DNA of 31,143 bases from JAGLQA01 sp023135565 (GTDB lineage Bacteria; Acidobacteriota; Aminicenantia; UBA2199), in assembly GCA_030639305.1 (NCBI GenBank), contig DAOWCY010000069.1, forward strand, positions 1-31,143, given 5' to 3'. The notes beneath the pieces were generated by a model. It ran no database searches. It was given only the letters and a program-made list of their open reading frames with translations, and was not told the origin of the DNA. The position numbers were made by a program, and so were the translations under genes. Each line of letters opens with the position of its first letter. Position 1 is the first letter of the stretch. Shown here piece after piece: positions 6,922 to 14,695 of this stretch.

Positions 6922-7116
6922 TCATAATTTTATTATGACGGAACATGGGCCGGCAAAACAGCCGTCTTTGACGAGCTTGCAGCATTCGCCTTCACATGTG
7001 CCGATGCCGCCGGAAGGCGTGCAGGTAGCTGCATCTAACGTAATCGACAAAAATCCGGCTGCGACAGACACAATAACCAGCAGCGCCAACATACTTACCA
7101 ATAATTTTTTTTTCAT
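6922..7116 (-). CDS. Exported six-cysteine mini-peptide 1
   Basis: The 64-residue peptide is the first of the four-gene array. It has the MKKK start, a hydrophobic export signal to about residue 28 ending LDAATC, then C-x8-C-E-G-E-C-C-x6-C-F-A-G-P-C-SVIIKL. CGGAGG is well placed before ATG 7116. It lies 21 bp downstream of the NHL propeller gene, in the same transcription unit. The segment before the first Cys (x-x-A-A-x-C) occupies the place of the NVEALA motif in Bacteroidetes exported peptides. That relationship is analogy from layout, not proven homology. Confidence 0.85.
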   Translation of the reverse strand: MKKKLLVSMLALLVIVSVAAGFLSITLDAATCTPSGGIGTCEGECCKLVKDGCFAGPCSVIIKL

Positions 7117-7137
7117 GTTTAACCTCCGATATTTTTT

Positions 7138-8181
7138 TTATTTTATTATTGTCAATTTATAAAATTCAGGGTGGAAAAAAAATCTCACTAAAATTTCATT
7201 CGCTTCGTTTATGAAAAAACTCTCCAGGACGCCTTGCACAAACTGGGGTTTGATAATGCGCCGCGGTTTTCCCCCGTCGTCTAAAACCAGGATTTCATCG
7301 CTGCCTAACAGCAGGTAAAGCTCCTTTAAAGCCGGTTTGTAAATCATGTCTTTAACGATAACCGTCATTTGGTGACCGTCGATATTCCGGGAGAGATAAT
7401 CCCGCGATTCTTTGCCTCCCTGCCATATGATTTTTCGCAGCGGAGTTAGGGCGGGAGTATCTACTACTTTCTTAAATAACAATTCACCCGCCGGGTTGAA
7501 TTTTATCAGCAGCGGCATAAACAAAAAACTTACCCAGGTGTTGTCCTTTTCGTCTACGGCTATATGCACCCGGTTCATGGGGTTCTTGAAAAGCCTGTCG
7601 GAACTCTTGTATTCTTTTCCATATATTTCGGACGGGCGAATCAAATTCCCGATACCGGCGATTCTTTTACCCGCGGGACTAAAAACCGAAATCAGGGCGC
7701 CTGAGTGCGGCTGCCCTAAAAAAACATTCCCCTTTGAGTCTACGGCAAAACCCCAGGTTTTGGAGGCGATGGTAAAACCGCTTAGCAGCTCTCCGGCAGC
7801 GTCGAATATTTGCACGCGGTTGGCGCTTTTGCCAACAAAATCCAACACATAGAGACGCGACTTGTTGTCTACTATTAGGTCCCGGGGGTAATAAAATTCC
7901 CCTTTTTTTTGCCCGATGCGCCCGAGTTGACCGCTTATCACGTTATTTTTCAGGGTGAGGACGCGGTGATTGCCGGTTTCCAAAATATATAAAATACCGT
8001 TTTTTTGGATAAGATGCGACACGTTTTCTACGTTTAAACCGGTAAAGGTTTCGGCTAATTCAGCCTTGAAAACCGCAATCTCTCCCGCGCCCAGCGAGGC
8101 TGAGAAAAGCAGGCATGTCAAGACAATCCATAGCAAAGCGGCAGCGCTTCTACCGGAACAAACCGGGAAATTTTTTTTCAA
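7138..8181 (-). CDS. Secreted NHL-repeat/6-bladed beta-propeller protein
   Basis: The product is about 347 residues. I choose the TTG start at 8181 because AAGGAGG lies 5 nt upstream; an earlier TTG at 8208 lacks such a site. The signal peptide (LLWIVLTCLLFSASLGAGE) has no lipobox. The body shows NHL-type blades: LYILETGNHRVLTLKNNVIS, then GQKKGEFYYPRDLIVDNKSR, then AVDSKGNVFLGQPHSG and AVDEKDNTWVSF. Such proteins are usually extracytoplasmic binding scaffolds. The gene overlaps the thioredoxin-like lipoprotein gene by 32 bp, so the two are probably translationally coupled, and it precedes the peptide array by 21 bp. Confidence 0.8.
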   Translation of the reverse strand: MKKNFPVCSGRSAAALLWIVLTCLLFSASLGAGEIAVFKAELAETFTGLNVENVSHLIQKNGILYILETGNHRVLTLKNNVISGQLGRIGQKKGEFYYPRDLIVDNKSRLYVLDFVGKSANRVQIFDAAGELLSGFTIASKTWGFAVDSKGNVFLGQPHSGALISVFSPAGKRIAGIGNLIRPSEIYGKEYKSSDRLFKNPMNRVHIAVDEKDNTWVSFLFMPLLIKFNPAGELLFKKVVDTPALTPLRKIIWQGGKESRDYLSRNIDGHQMTVIVKDMIYKPALKELYLLLGSDEILVLDDGGKPRRIIKPQFVQGVLESFFINEANEILVRFFFHPEFYKLTIIK

Positions 8182-9157
8182 ATTTTCCTCCTTCCCATTC
8201 CAGGACAAAGTCCGGGAACGGTGCGATATAAAAAATCCTGTTTTTTTGGTTGGTCAGCACAACGCTGACGCTGTCGGCCGCGGCGGCGTCTTTATAATAG
8301 TAGTCCTCGAAACCGCGCAGTTCATCTTGAGACAGGTAAACCGGGGCTGCGATTTTGTAATGCTTCATTTTTTTTAGGATTTCATCTTCTAGGAAATAGG
8401 GGCTGAATATCAGTGCACGGGCTATCCCGGTTTTTCCCGGCAGTTTATCTTCTAATGACTTATACCGGCGCAGGTATTTATTCAACACGCAGGAGACACA
8501 ATTAGACCTGAAAATAAACCATAGACGAGGCGCCAATTCCACCTGGTTAGTGAGATAGCTTTCCCTGCCGGGAGCTAACTTTATGATAGAAAATCCGGGG
8601 AATAGATCCCCGGTTGACAGCTTTTCTTTTTCGATTTCGCCGCGGTACGTAATTTTGTCGAAGTAATATTTTTCAAATAGCTGCCTGACATCATCTTCTT
8701 TGAAGAAAAAATAGACAGCTTCCAATTTTAATCCCGGGTTGATCACAATGAGCGCTCTTTCGTTAGCGTAGGGGTCGAAGAATTTTCGCAGCGCCTTTTC
8801 GCTCCGGTCAAAGGGCAAAATCGGCAAATCGAAGCCCGGTTCTTTTTTTACACCTGCTTCATGGTGACCGGCGGATTTTACGATTAAAAAAAGTCTTAAT
8901 CCTAAATCCTTATATTTACTGTGGTACAGGTTGTCGATGTATTTGATCAGGCTGTAATCGGACGCAGAAGAATTAAAAAAAAGGATCACATTAAAATGTC
9001 CGCTTTTGATAAGCGGCTGTGTATCTTCCGGGTTTTGCAGGAACGATGCCGGGATTTCTTCACCGGTTTTGTATGTGTTCTCCCCAACGCCGCAGGATAG
9101 CAAAAGGGTTATGCACAGCGTCGTTAACCAAAATTTGTCGAACTTTTTAAACTTCAT
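8150..9157 (-). CDS. Thioredoxin-fold-like lipoprotein
   Basis: The 335-residue protein has a signal peptide with lipobox LLLSC (Cys22). The N-terminal half (FNVILFFNSSASDYSLIKYI) has the strand and helix pattern of a redoxin without the Cys pair. The C-terminal half has a similar element with a CxxC motif (FIFRSNCVSCVLNKYL, about residues 218-232), which resembles a TlpA/thioredoxin active site. It heads the peptide operon, behind a consensus promoter at 9268-9295. The co-encoded six-Cys peptides make a disulfide-forming or reducing role attractive, but that is inference. Its Shine-Dalgarno (AAGGAT) is modest. Confidence 0.7.
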   Translation of the reverse strand: MKFKKFDKFWLTTLCITLLLSCGVGENTYKTGEEIPASFLQNPEDTQPLIKSGHFNVILFFNSSASDYSLIKYIDNLYHSKYKDLGLRLFLIVKSAGHHEAGVKKEPGFDLPILPFDRSEKALRKFFDPYANERALIVINPGLKLEAVYFFFKEDDVRQLFEKYYFDKITYRGEIEKEKLSTGDLFPGFSIIKLAPGRESYLTNQVELAPRLWFIFRSNCVSCVLNKYLRRYKSLEDKLPGKTGIARALIFSPYFLEDEILKKMKHYKIAAPVYLSQDELRGFEDYYYKDAAAADSVSVVLTNQKNRIFYIAPFPDFVLEWEGGKFEKKFPGLFR

Positions 9158-9267
9158 TTTATCGTTTAATCCTTTTTAAACCGTTAAATCCAACCAGCAG
9201 TAAATAACATAAGGGAGGGGCATATGTTTTGCGCCTCCAGGCAGTTATTTCCGTTGTCTTATGAATC

Positions 9268-9295
9268 ATTATAACACCTCGAAACCGGTTGTCAA
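9268..9295 (-). promoter_or_regulatory. Sigma70-type promoter of the peptide operon
   Basis: On the minus strand TTGACA (9295-9290) and TATAAT (9273-9268) are separated by 16 bp, both perfect consensus. The start would be near 9261, leaving a leader of about 100 nt. That leader can form stems (CATAAG with CTTATG, AAATAAC with GTTATTT). Confidence 0.65.
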
Positions 9296-9313
9296 TAAAA
9301 CTTTGGTTCTATA

Positions 9314-9397
9314 TTTAGTTGTAACGCCGTTTAAAAAAAGTACAACTAAAGTTGTATTTTCCTAAACCGTGAATGCAACCGCAATTGCAACTAAAGT
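9314..9397. promoter_or_regulatory. Cluster of TACAAC/GTTGTA sites upstream of the peptide operon
   Basis: TACAACT-AA-AGTTGTA (9341-9356) is a perfect dyad with the same arm length and spacing as the one at 620-635. Related half sites flank it: TTTAGTTGT (9314-9322) and CAACTAAAGT (9388-9397). The cluster lies just upstream of the -35 box of the minus-strand promoter, consistent with activator or repressor binding. Confidence 0.45.
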
Positions 9398-9467
9398 CCT
9401 ATTTCAACCGAAAAAAACCTTTTAAGTGCATATTATAATCCATTTGAAAGTTTTTTTCAATAGCAAA

Positions 9468-9515
9468 ATGTGCACGGTGCATGACTTTCTGACTTTTTCA
9501 GTTGGGAATCATTCT
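9468..9515 (+). repeat. 48-bp direct repeat, copy 2
   Basis: It matches 4716-4763 with one mismatch. An in-frame TGA at 9490-9492 inside the repeat closes the FabK-like frame that starts at its 3' end, so the repeat has replaced the 5' part of that gene. Confidence 0.8.
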
Positions 9516-9924
9516 AGAAACTTTAGGGGACAGGCCAATAGAATTCCAAGAGAGGTTCAAAAAAGCCGGGTCCAGGGAAGCTTTTGCCACCCCCCAATAC
9601 GATTCCTCCCTGCCCATCGTGGCGGTGCGCGCCCTGAAAAACAAAGGCGCCGGCGACTTCGGGAAATTGCAGTTGGAACTCTTAAAGAAGTTGAAAAACA
9701 ACGAATTGACAAGGATAGAAGCTCAATTCGAAGCTGAAAAATATTGGGCCTGCGCACTGCGCAAAGCAGTACAAGATGGCGATATAGAGCACGGTTCTTT
9801 GATGTCCGGCCAGAGTGTGGGCCTGGTGAACGAGATTAAAAGTGTAAAAAAAATCCTGGCCGACCTGCTCAACGAGGCTGAACAGGAAGTGACGGCTGCT
9901 GCTGCCCTACTTTGCGGTTCTTAA
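9502..9924 (+). pseudogene. C-terminal remnant of a FabK/nitronate monooxygenase-family gene
   Basis: The 140-codon frame matches only the C-terminal end of the FabK/2-nitropropane dioxygenase family. The visible blocks are IVAVRALKNKGAGDF (the vRxLkN motif) and ALRKAVQDGDIEHGSLMSGQ, followed by SVGLVNEIKSVKK. The family's flavin-binding TIM barrel, normally about 300 residues, is missing. The frame begins at a TTG inside the 48-bp repeat and is closed upstream by TGA. It has no promoter or ribosome site of its own. Its 3' end overlaps the sulfatase gene antisense by 56 bp. I read it as a decayed gene left by a recombination at the repeat. Confidence 0.65.
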
Positions 9925-11881
9925 TCAACCATTGGCTGGTCTGCAGCATGGAGTAGAGGTAATCCTTCATCTCTTTTGCCAATTGTTTTTTTGTTTCCGA
10001 GTAATTTTGCGTGTCCCGGTTCTTGTAGGCATAGAGCGATTCGCCGCCGTTCTCCCGCAGAACTAAAAAATATTCGTCGCTCAAACAGCCCAGCTTATTA
10101 TCGGCGCAAAAGTAAATAAATGGGCGGCTCTCTTTTAACAAATCCATGCCCAGGGTATTGTTGACATATGGGATATTCAACAGCCCCATTATGGTAGGAA
10201 ATACGTCGATCTGTCCACCCAGGCGGTTTATGGTGCGGTGTTCCTTTATTAAAGCAGGCGCGTAAATAATAAAAGGCGAATGAAAATAGGAAAGGGGCAT
10301 ATCGTAAACCGCGTCTATGTTAGAACCGTGATCGGCGACGAAAACGAACAGGGTATTCTCAAACCATTCCTGCCGGGCAGCCAGTTTTAAAAATTTGCCG
10401 ATAGCCCAATCGGCATACTCTACGATTTGCTCTCTTCTCTCCGTGGACTTCGGGGTGAAGGGGATGCCTGCGGGGATAATAAAAGGCGGGTGGTCGCTGA
10501 CGGTCATAAGCACCGCCAGGAAAGGGCTGCCGCTTTTATGCATCTCATTCAAGCGGGGAATAGAAAACTCGAACATAAAATCATCGGGAACGCCCAGGGT
10601 GCTTAAGACTTTAGCAGCCGGATAATCCACCTGGGAAATAATTTGCTCGAAACCGTTGGCTTTCATGAAGCCCCCGATATTGTCGAATTGCTTGTCGTGG
10701 GTAAGGAAAAAGGCCGTCTTGTAGCCTGCGTCTTTCAGGATATTGGACAGCCCGGCGTAGGTCAGCATGGTAACCGGTTTCAGCGGATGCTGTTTCATCG
10801 CCGTGGGAAAAGCGAAGAGGGTTGAATAGAGGCCGTTGGCAGTGTGAGTGCCGGAAGTATAAAAATGATCGAAGGAATATGCTTCCGCCGCCATGCGGTC
10901 TAAGTTAGGGGTTAAGTTTTTCGGGCTGCCGTACCTGCCCATTTTTCCGGCGGCCATACTTTCCATGATGACAAGGATTACGTTTGCCCGCAGCGGCTTT
11001 CCTTCGGCGGTGATTTTCCTGGCAATAGGTGAAGAGAAGCCCTTATTGTTCTCAGGGTTCACATTTAGGAATTTTTGCACCAGTTTGACAGCTTTTTCAT
11101 CGGCCATCAGTTTTAATTCTTGTTTTCCTGTTTTCACCCAGTCTATGCAGCTCCTGAAAAAGGTAAAGACCGGGCTCAAACCCAATTGATTGGGAAAAGC
11201 ATAATTTGAAAAATAGGCGGTTCCTACGCGGATAGGGGATTTGTTGGCGATTCTCCCCCTGATAGCCACGAATAACAATAAAATAGCCACTATGGAAAAG
11301 CTCACTGTTTTGATAGTATATTTTATCCTGGTAGGAATCGGTTCCAGGGGAGTTTTTTCTAATATTTTTTTCTTAAATTTGAATAAGATAATCCATGTGG
11401 CGGTGCAGCACACGAAGAAAAGAGAAATATTTCTCCAATTGGCCGGGTCTTCGAGTATCATTTTTGTGAGGATGCCCGGATCGTCGGCCCAATTGAGGAT
11501 AATTGCCGAGAACCTGGTATGGAAGAACGTATAATATCCCACATCCGCCGCACAAATAGCTAAGGCCACGGTGTAAAGCAAACCGGTATAGACAGTTATG
11601 ATTTTATAAATGATTTTCTTATCGAATAGTGCTGCCGCGGCGATAGACAGCAGCAGCAGGGGAATTGCCAGGATATAGCCTGAAACCACCGTATCGAAAC
11701 GGTATCCCATAAAAAAAGCCTTTACCATCAAACCGGATTTCCCGGCTGATGCCGGGATAGGGTCTAACTGGTCCAGGTTCCCGATGAACACCAGGAAGCG
11801 AAAAAATGTAAAGAAAACCATTCCTGTTAAATAAACAGCTAATATGTATTTGAGATGTTTCGGTAAAAGTAATTTCTTCAT
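9869..11881 (-). CDS. LtaS-like membrane sulfatase/phosphoglycerol transferase
   Basis: The 670-residue protein has about five N-terminal membrane segments (to about residue 215), a linker, and an extracytoplasmic alkaline-phosphatase-fold domain. Metal and catalytic motifs are visible: NVILVIMES (metal-binding Glu), LTPNLDRMA, SGTHTANGLYSTLF with the likely Thr nucleophile, VSDHPPF and FVADHGSN. The LTA synthase family transfers phosphoglycerol or phosphoethanolamine to envelope glycans; which substrate applies here cannot be told. The C-terminal QQQPSLPVQPR tail overlaps the FabK remnant antisense and may be a recent extension. It is monocistronic; a nested hairpin lies upstream (11959-12009). 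Confidence 0.85.
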   Translation of the reverse strand: MKKLLLPKHLKYILAVYLTGMVFFTFFRFLVFIGNLDQLDPIPASAGKSGLMVKAFFMGYRFDTVVSGYILAIPLLLLSIAAAALFDKKIIYKIITVYTGLLYTVALAICAADVGYYTFFHTRFSAIILNWADDPGILTKMILEDPANWRNISLFFVCCTATWIILFKFKKKILEKTPLEPIPTRIKYTIKTVSFSIVAILLLFVAIRGRIANKSPIRVGTAYFSNYAFPNQLGLSPVFTFFRSCIDWVKTGKQELKLMADEKAVKLVQKFLNVNPENNKGFSSPIARKITAEGKPLRANVILVIMESMAAGKMGRYGSPKNLTPNLDRMAAEAYSFDHFYTSGTHTANGLYSTLFAFPTAMKQHPLKPVTMLTYAGLSNILKDAGYKTAFFLTHDKQFDNIGGFMKANGFEQIISQVDYPAAKVLSTLGVPDDFMFEFSIPRLNEMHKSGSPFLAVLMTVSDHPPFIIPAGIPFTPKSTERREQIVEYADWAIGKFLKLAARQEWFENTLFVFVADHGSNIDAVYDMPLSYFHSPFIIYAPALIKEHRTINRLGGQIDVFPTIMGLLNIPYVNNTLGMDLLKESRPFIYFCADNKLGCLSDEYFLVLRENGGESLYAYKNRDTQNYSETKKQLAKEMKDYLYSMLQTSQWLIKNRKVGQQQPSLPVQPR

Positions 11882-11958
11882 AGTTAAGCATCCCGTAAGA
11901 GCCGTAAAGGGGTCGGCGCCCCACCCTATGAGGGGCAGGTCAATTAGCGTTTACACAG

Positions 11959-12009
11959 TTAGCATACAGCGTATCAAATCCGACAAAAGCTGCTACTGTC
12001 GGATGCTAA
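11959..12009. promoter_or_regulatory. Nested hairpin upstream of the sulfatase gene
   Basis: TCCGACA (11979-11985) pairs perfectly with TGTCGGA (11997-12003), and TTAGCAT (11959-11965) pairs with ATGCTAA (12003-12009). It lies in the gap between the divergent sulfatase and ATPase genes, about 80 bp upstream of the sulfatase start. Function is unknown. Confidence 0.4.
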
Positions 12010-12115
12010 TTTTGCAATGCTCCGGTTGACCCAAGAGTTTGTTCTTTCAGCAAACGGTTTCAGTACAGGATAATAGCATAAACATGGGTTTTTGTCCAAT
12101 TTTTCCTCACTCACA

Positions 12116-12144
12116 TTGCTAAAAACCTATTTTAATACTATAAT
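12116..12144 (+). promoter_or_regulatory. Sigma70-type promoter abutting the start codon
   Basis: TTGCTA (12116-12121) and TATAAT (12139-12144) are 17 bp apart. Transcription would start at about 12151, the position of the ATG that fits the protein family, so the mRNA is probably leaderless. Confidence 0.6.
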
Positions 12145-12150
12145 ATGGAT

Positions 12151-13566
12151 ATGAAAAATTTACCGGTGGGTATCCAGACTTTTCGTGAAATGATAAGCAG
12201 AAACTACCTGTACGTTGACAAGACAAGAGATATTTATAATCTTTTTGCTACGGGTGGAAAGTTCTATTTTTTATCCCGCCCCCGGCGGTTCGGTAAATCG
12301 CTGCTGGTTTCCACGCTGAAAGAGATATTCTCAGGCAGCCGGGAACTTTTCAAAGGGTTATGGATATATGATAAAATCGAATGGGAATCGCACCCGGTGA
12401 TTCACATTGATTTTTTAGGTTTAAACTATAAAACAAAGGATGAATTAAACGATACCCTGAACTATCTGATCGATCAAAATGCCCGCACTCACAAAGTTGA
12501 CCTGCGCGAGAAGGGTTATGATAAACGTTTCCGGGAGTTGATTATAAAGCTTTCTCAAGACAATAAAGTAGTCGTCCTGGTAGACGAATACGATAAACCG
12601 ATTATAGATTTTGTGGACAAACCGGGGATAGCGTCGGCGCACAGGGATATTTTAAAAACTTTCTATTCGATCTTAAAAGGGCTCGATGAATATTTGCGAT
12701 TTGTTTTTATAACCGGTGTTTCTAAATTCTCAAAGGTATCGGTTTTCTCAGACCTTAATAATCTTTTCGATATTACCATCGATGAAAGTTATGCCACCAT
12801 GCTGGGGTATACCCAGGAGGAACTGCTGAAATATTTCTCCCGCCGTATCGAAGAGCTAACTAAAGTAGAAAACTGCTCCAGGGAGGAATTAATAGAGGAC
12901 ATAAAGCGTTGGTATAACGGATATTCCTGGGATGGGAAAAATTTCGTATACAATCCTTTTTCCGTACTTAATTTTTTCCAGAAACAGAAATTCGGCAATT
13001 ATTGGTTTGAAAGCGGCACACCTTCTCTGCTGGTGAAGCTGATAAAAAAGCATAATATAGATGTCAAGACCTTCGAGCGTCATAAAACGGGAGAGGCGGT
13101 TTTCAGTTCTTTTGAAATAGACAGGCTTCATGTGGTATCGCTGTTGTTTCAAACCGGTTATCTTACTATAAAGGAAGTAGAGCATACCGGACGTCACAAA
13201 AGGCTTTACACGTTATCTTATCCCAACATCGAAGTGAAGGAAGCTTTCCTGGAGTATTTGCTGGGAGATTTTTCGGCGCGGTTTGCCGATGAGATCACGA
13301 TGATAGTGGAGCAGTTGAAGGAGAGCCTGGAGCGGGGAGAAGAAGAGGGATTTTTCGAAGTCATGCGTTCTCTTTTTGCCCGGATTCCTTATGATATGTT
13401 TGTGGGGGATAGGGAAGGTTATTACCAGACTGTTATTTATTTGGTTTTAATGTTGATCGGGGTTAGCATCCGCACCGAGGTAGAGACGAATTTAGGGAGG
13501 TTGGATGCGGTTGTTGAAACCGGTAATTTTATTTATGTAATGGAGTTTAAGTTAGGCACTGCGTAG
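12151..13566 (+). CDS. AAA-like ATPase/PD-(D/E)XK nuclease protein, ended by a premature amber codon
   Basis: The N-terminal PF09820-type ATPase domain opens MKNLPVGIQTF and NYLYVDKT, with Walker A as SRPRRFGKSLL and Walker B as VVVLVDEYDKP. The C-terminal PF08011-type nuclease region has GRLDAVVETGNFIYVMEFKL, whose Asp and Glu-x-Lys fit the PD-(D/E)XK pattern. I choose ATG 12151 over 12145 because the -10 box ends at 12144 and MKNLPVGIQTF is the usual family start. TAG at 13564-13566 cuts the frame right after EFKLGTA. The expected family ending continues in the same frame for 46 more codons, so the full gene spanned 12151-13707. These proteins are widespread and often associated with genome plasticity; the exact role is uncertain. 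Confidence 0.8.
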   Translation: MKNLPVGIQTFREMISRNYLYVDKTRDIYNLFATGGKFYFLSRPRRFGKSLLVSTLKEIFSGSRELFKGLWIYDKIEWESHPVIHIDFLGLNYKTKDELNDTLNYLIDQNARTHKVDLREKGYDKRFRELIIKLSQDNKVVVLVDEYDKPIIDFVDKPGIASAHRDILKTFYSILKGLDEYLRFVFITGVSKFSKVSVFSDLNNLFDITIDESYATMLGYTQEELLKYFSRRIEELTKVENCSREELIEDIKRWYNGYSWDGKNFVYNPFSVLNFFQKQKFGNYWFESGTPSLLVKLIKKHNIDVKTFERHKTGEAVFSSFEIDRLHVVSLLFQTGYLTIKEVEHTGRHKRLYTLSYPNIEVKEAFLEYLLGDFSARFADEITMIVEQLKESLERGEEEGFFEVMRSLFARIPYDMFVGDREGYYQTVIYLVLMLIGVSIRTEVETNLGRLDAVVETGNFIYVMEFKLGTA

Positions 13567-13707
13567 GAAGCTTTAGAGCAGATAAGAACAAAAAAATACT
13601 ACCAGCCTTATGAAAGTTCCGCTAAAACCGTCAAGCTGGTAGGAGTTGGATTTGATATAGAGCAGCGTAATATTGGTGATTACCTGGTAGAGGAAAGGCA
13701 AAGTTAA
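13567..13707 (+). pseudogene. C-terminal tail of the AAA/PD-(D/E)XK gene beyond the amber codon
   Basis: In frame with the upstream gene, the sequence reads EALEQIRTKKYYQPY, then VKLVGVGFDIEQRNIGDYLV, and ends at TAA 13705-13707. EALEQIRTKKY and the VGVGFD strand are the normal end of this nuclease family. The tail has no start or ribosome site of its own, so it is made only by readthrough or is lost. Confidence 0.75.
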
Positions 13708-13801
13708 GCCGGGATACCCGCCTGAATGGCGGAGCGGGGGCTGAGGGAACGGCGTCCCGGCGCATGTACTTTGTAAATAATTATTTTTTATTAATTTACT
13801 A

Positions 13802-13830
13802 TTGACATTTCTTTTATGAAATTGTAGAAT
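13802..13830 (+). promoter_or_regulatory. Sigma70-type promoter
   Basis: TTGACA (13802-13807) and TAGAAT (13825-13830) are 17 bp apart, about 60 bp upstream of the gene at 13893. Confidence 0.7.
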
Positions 13831-13892
13831 ACTTTACATAAGGGTACTTGGAATTTGAAAAATGATATAAATCTATTAGTAGGAGTCTATAC

Positions 13893-14684
13893 ATGATTAC
13901 AAAAAATCATTACCAGGAAAAACTCGAGGTTTTAAAGGCTATCGACGAAACTAAAGTTACCCCTCCCCATCACATCCCGGTGGACGTTTATGTGCAGGAA
14001 TCTGAAAATCTTTTCCGCTGGTGTACGGCGGACAAAGAAGATTTGACGGCAAAAGGACTGCCCTGGGAAATGGTGGAGGATTTACCGGTTCGCTGCGGCG
14101 CATTGAGGGAAGCGCAGTCGCTGTGGACATTAGAGCGGTTCGCCAGGGAAGACGCGGCCAAAAAATGGGCTGAGGAATCCCCCCGCGCTTATGAATTAAA
14201 AGATGATCTGCTGCATGATTTTCGCTTTGCTTTTCGCAAAGACGGGGAGCTTTCGGAAAAAGTCGCCGCCATTGCGGAAGGGTACACTCACGCCGATATG
14301 ATCCAGGACTTGAATGACCTGGGCGTATTGGGCAAAGAAAACCCTGAATTATTGGCAAAGATCAATTTCGACATGTCGCTGCTGGACAGGGCGGCTGAAT
14401 TAGTGGCTGTCATGGCCGAAACCCTGGCGGCAGCCAGCGTTGAGCGAATCGAATTTAGCGAAACCAAAAATATTCGTGACCGGGCTTTTACGCATTTGAG
14501 AGAGACGGTAGATGAAATCTGTGAATATGGCCGTTATGTATTCCGCCGCAATGATGAACGTCTGCGGGGATACAGGAGTCAATATTTACGCCGTAAACGA
14601 AAAGTCAACCAGGAAGTGAAAGTTGAAGCGGAAGCGAGTCAAGAAAAGCTTGCGGTGAAAGTGGAAGAAAAGCAAAAAAGCTGA
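13893..14684 (+). CDS. Helical protein of unknown function
   Basis: The 263-residue cytoplasmic protein has no signal peptide or membrane segment. It is almost entirely helical and rich in Glu, Ala, Arg and Lys. Recognisable pieces are the opening KNHYQEKLEVLKAIDETKV, a Trp-containing middle (GLPWEMVEDLPVRCGALREA), and a basic end (YRSQYLRRKRKVNQEVKVEA) followed by a Lys/Glu tail. I do not recognise a family. It has its own consensus promoter (13802-13830) and AGGAG before the ATG. The basic C-terminus would suit nucleic-acid binding, and a hairpin and a minisatellite follow directly, but no link is shown. Confidence 0.75.
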   Translation: MITKNHYQEKLEVLKAIDETKVTPPHHIPVDVYVQESENLFRWCTADKEDLTAKGLPWEMVEDLPVRCGALREAQSLWTLERFAREDAAKKWAEESPRAYELKDDLLHDFRFAFRKDGELSEKVAAIAEGYTHADMIQDLNDLGVLGKENPELLAKINFDMSLLDRAAELVAVMAETLAAASVERIEFSETKNIRDRAFTHLRETVDEICEYGRYVFRRNDERLRGYRSQYLRRKRKVNQEVKVEAEASQEKLAVKVEEKQKS

Positions 14685-14695
14685 TGTACCGGTGA

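Noticed and set aside
7412..7852. 146-aa protein on the plus strand
   Set aside because: It is antisense to the well-supported NHL propeller gene, with no ribosome site or recognisable domain.
9502..9924. Functional small protein gene
   Set aside because: It matches only the C-terminus of a much larger enzyme, starts within a repeat and lacks a ribosome site.
13564..13566. TAG recoded as an amino acid
   Set aside because: Other genes here end naturally at TAG (stops at 21672, 28583 and 30269), so TAG is an ordinary stop in this genome.
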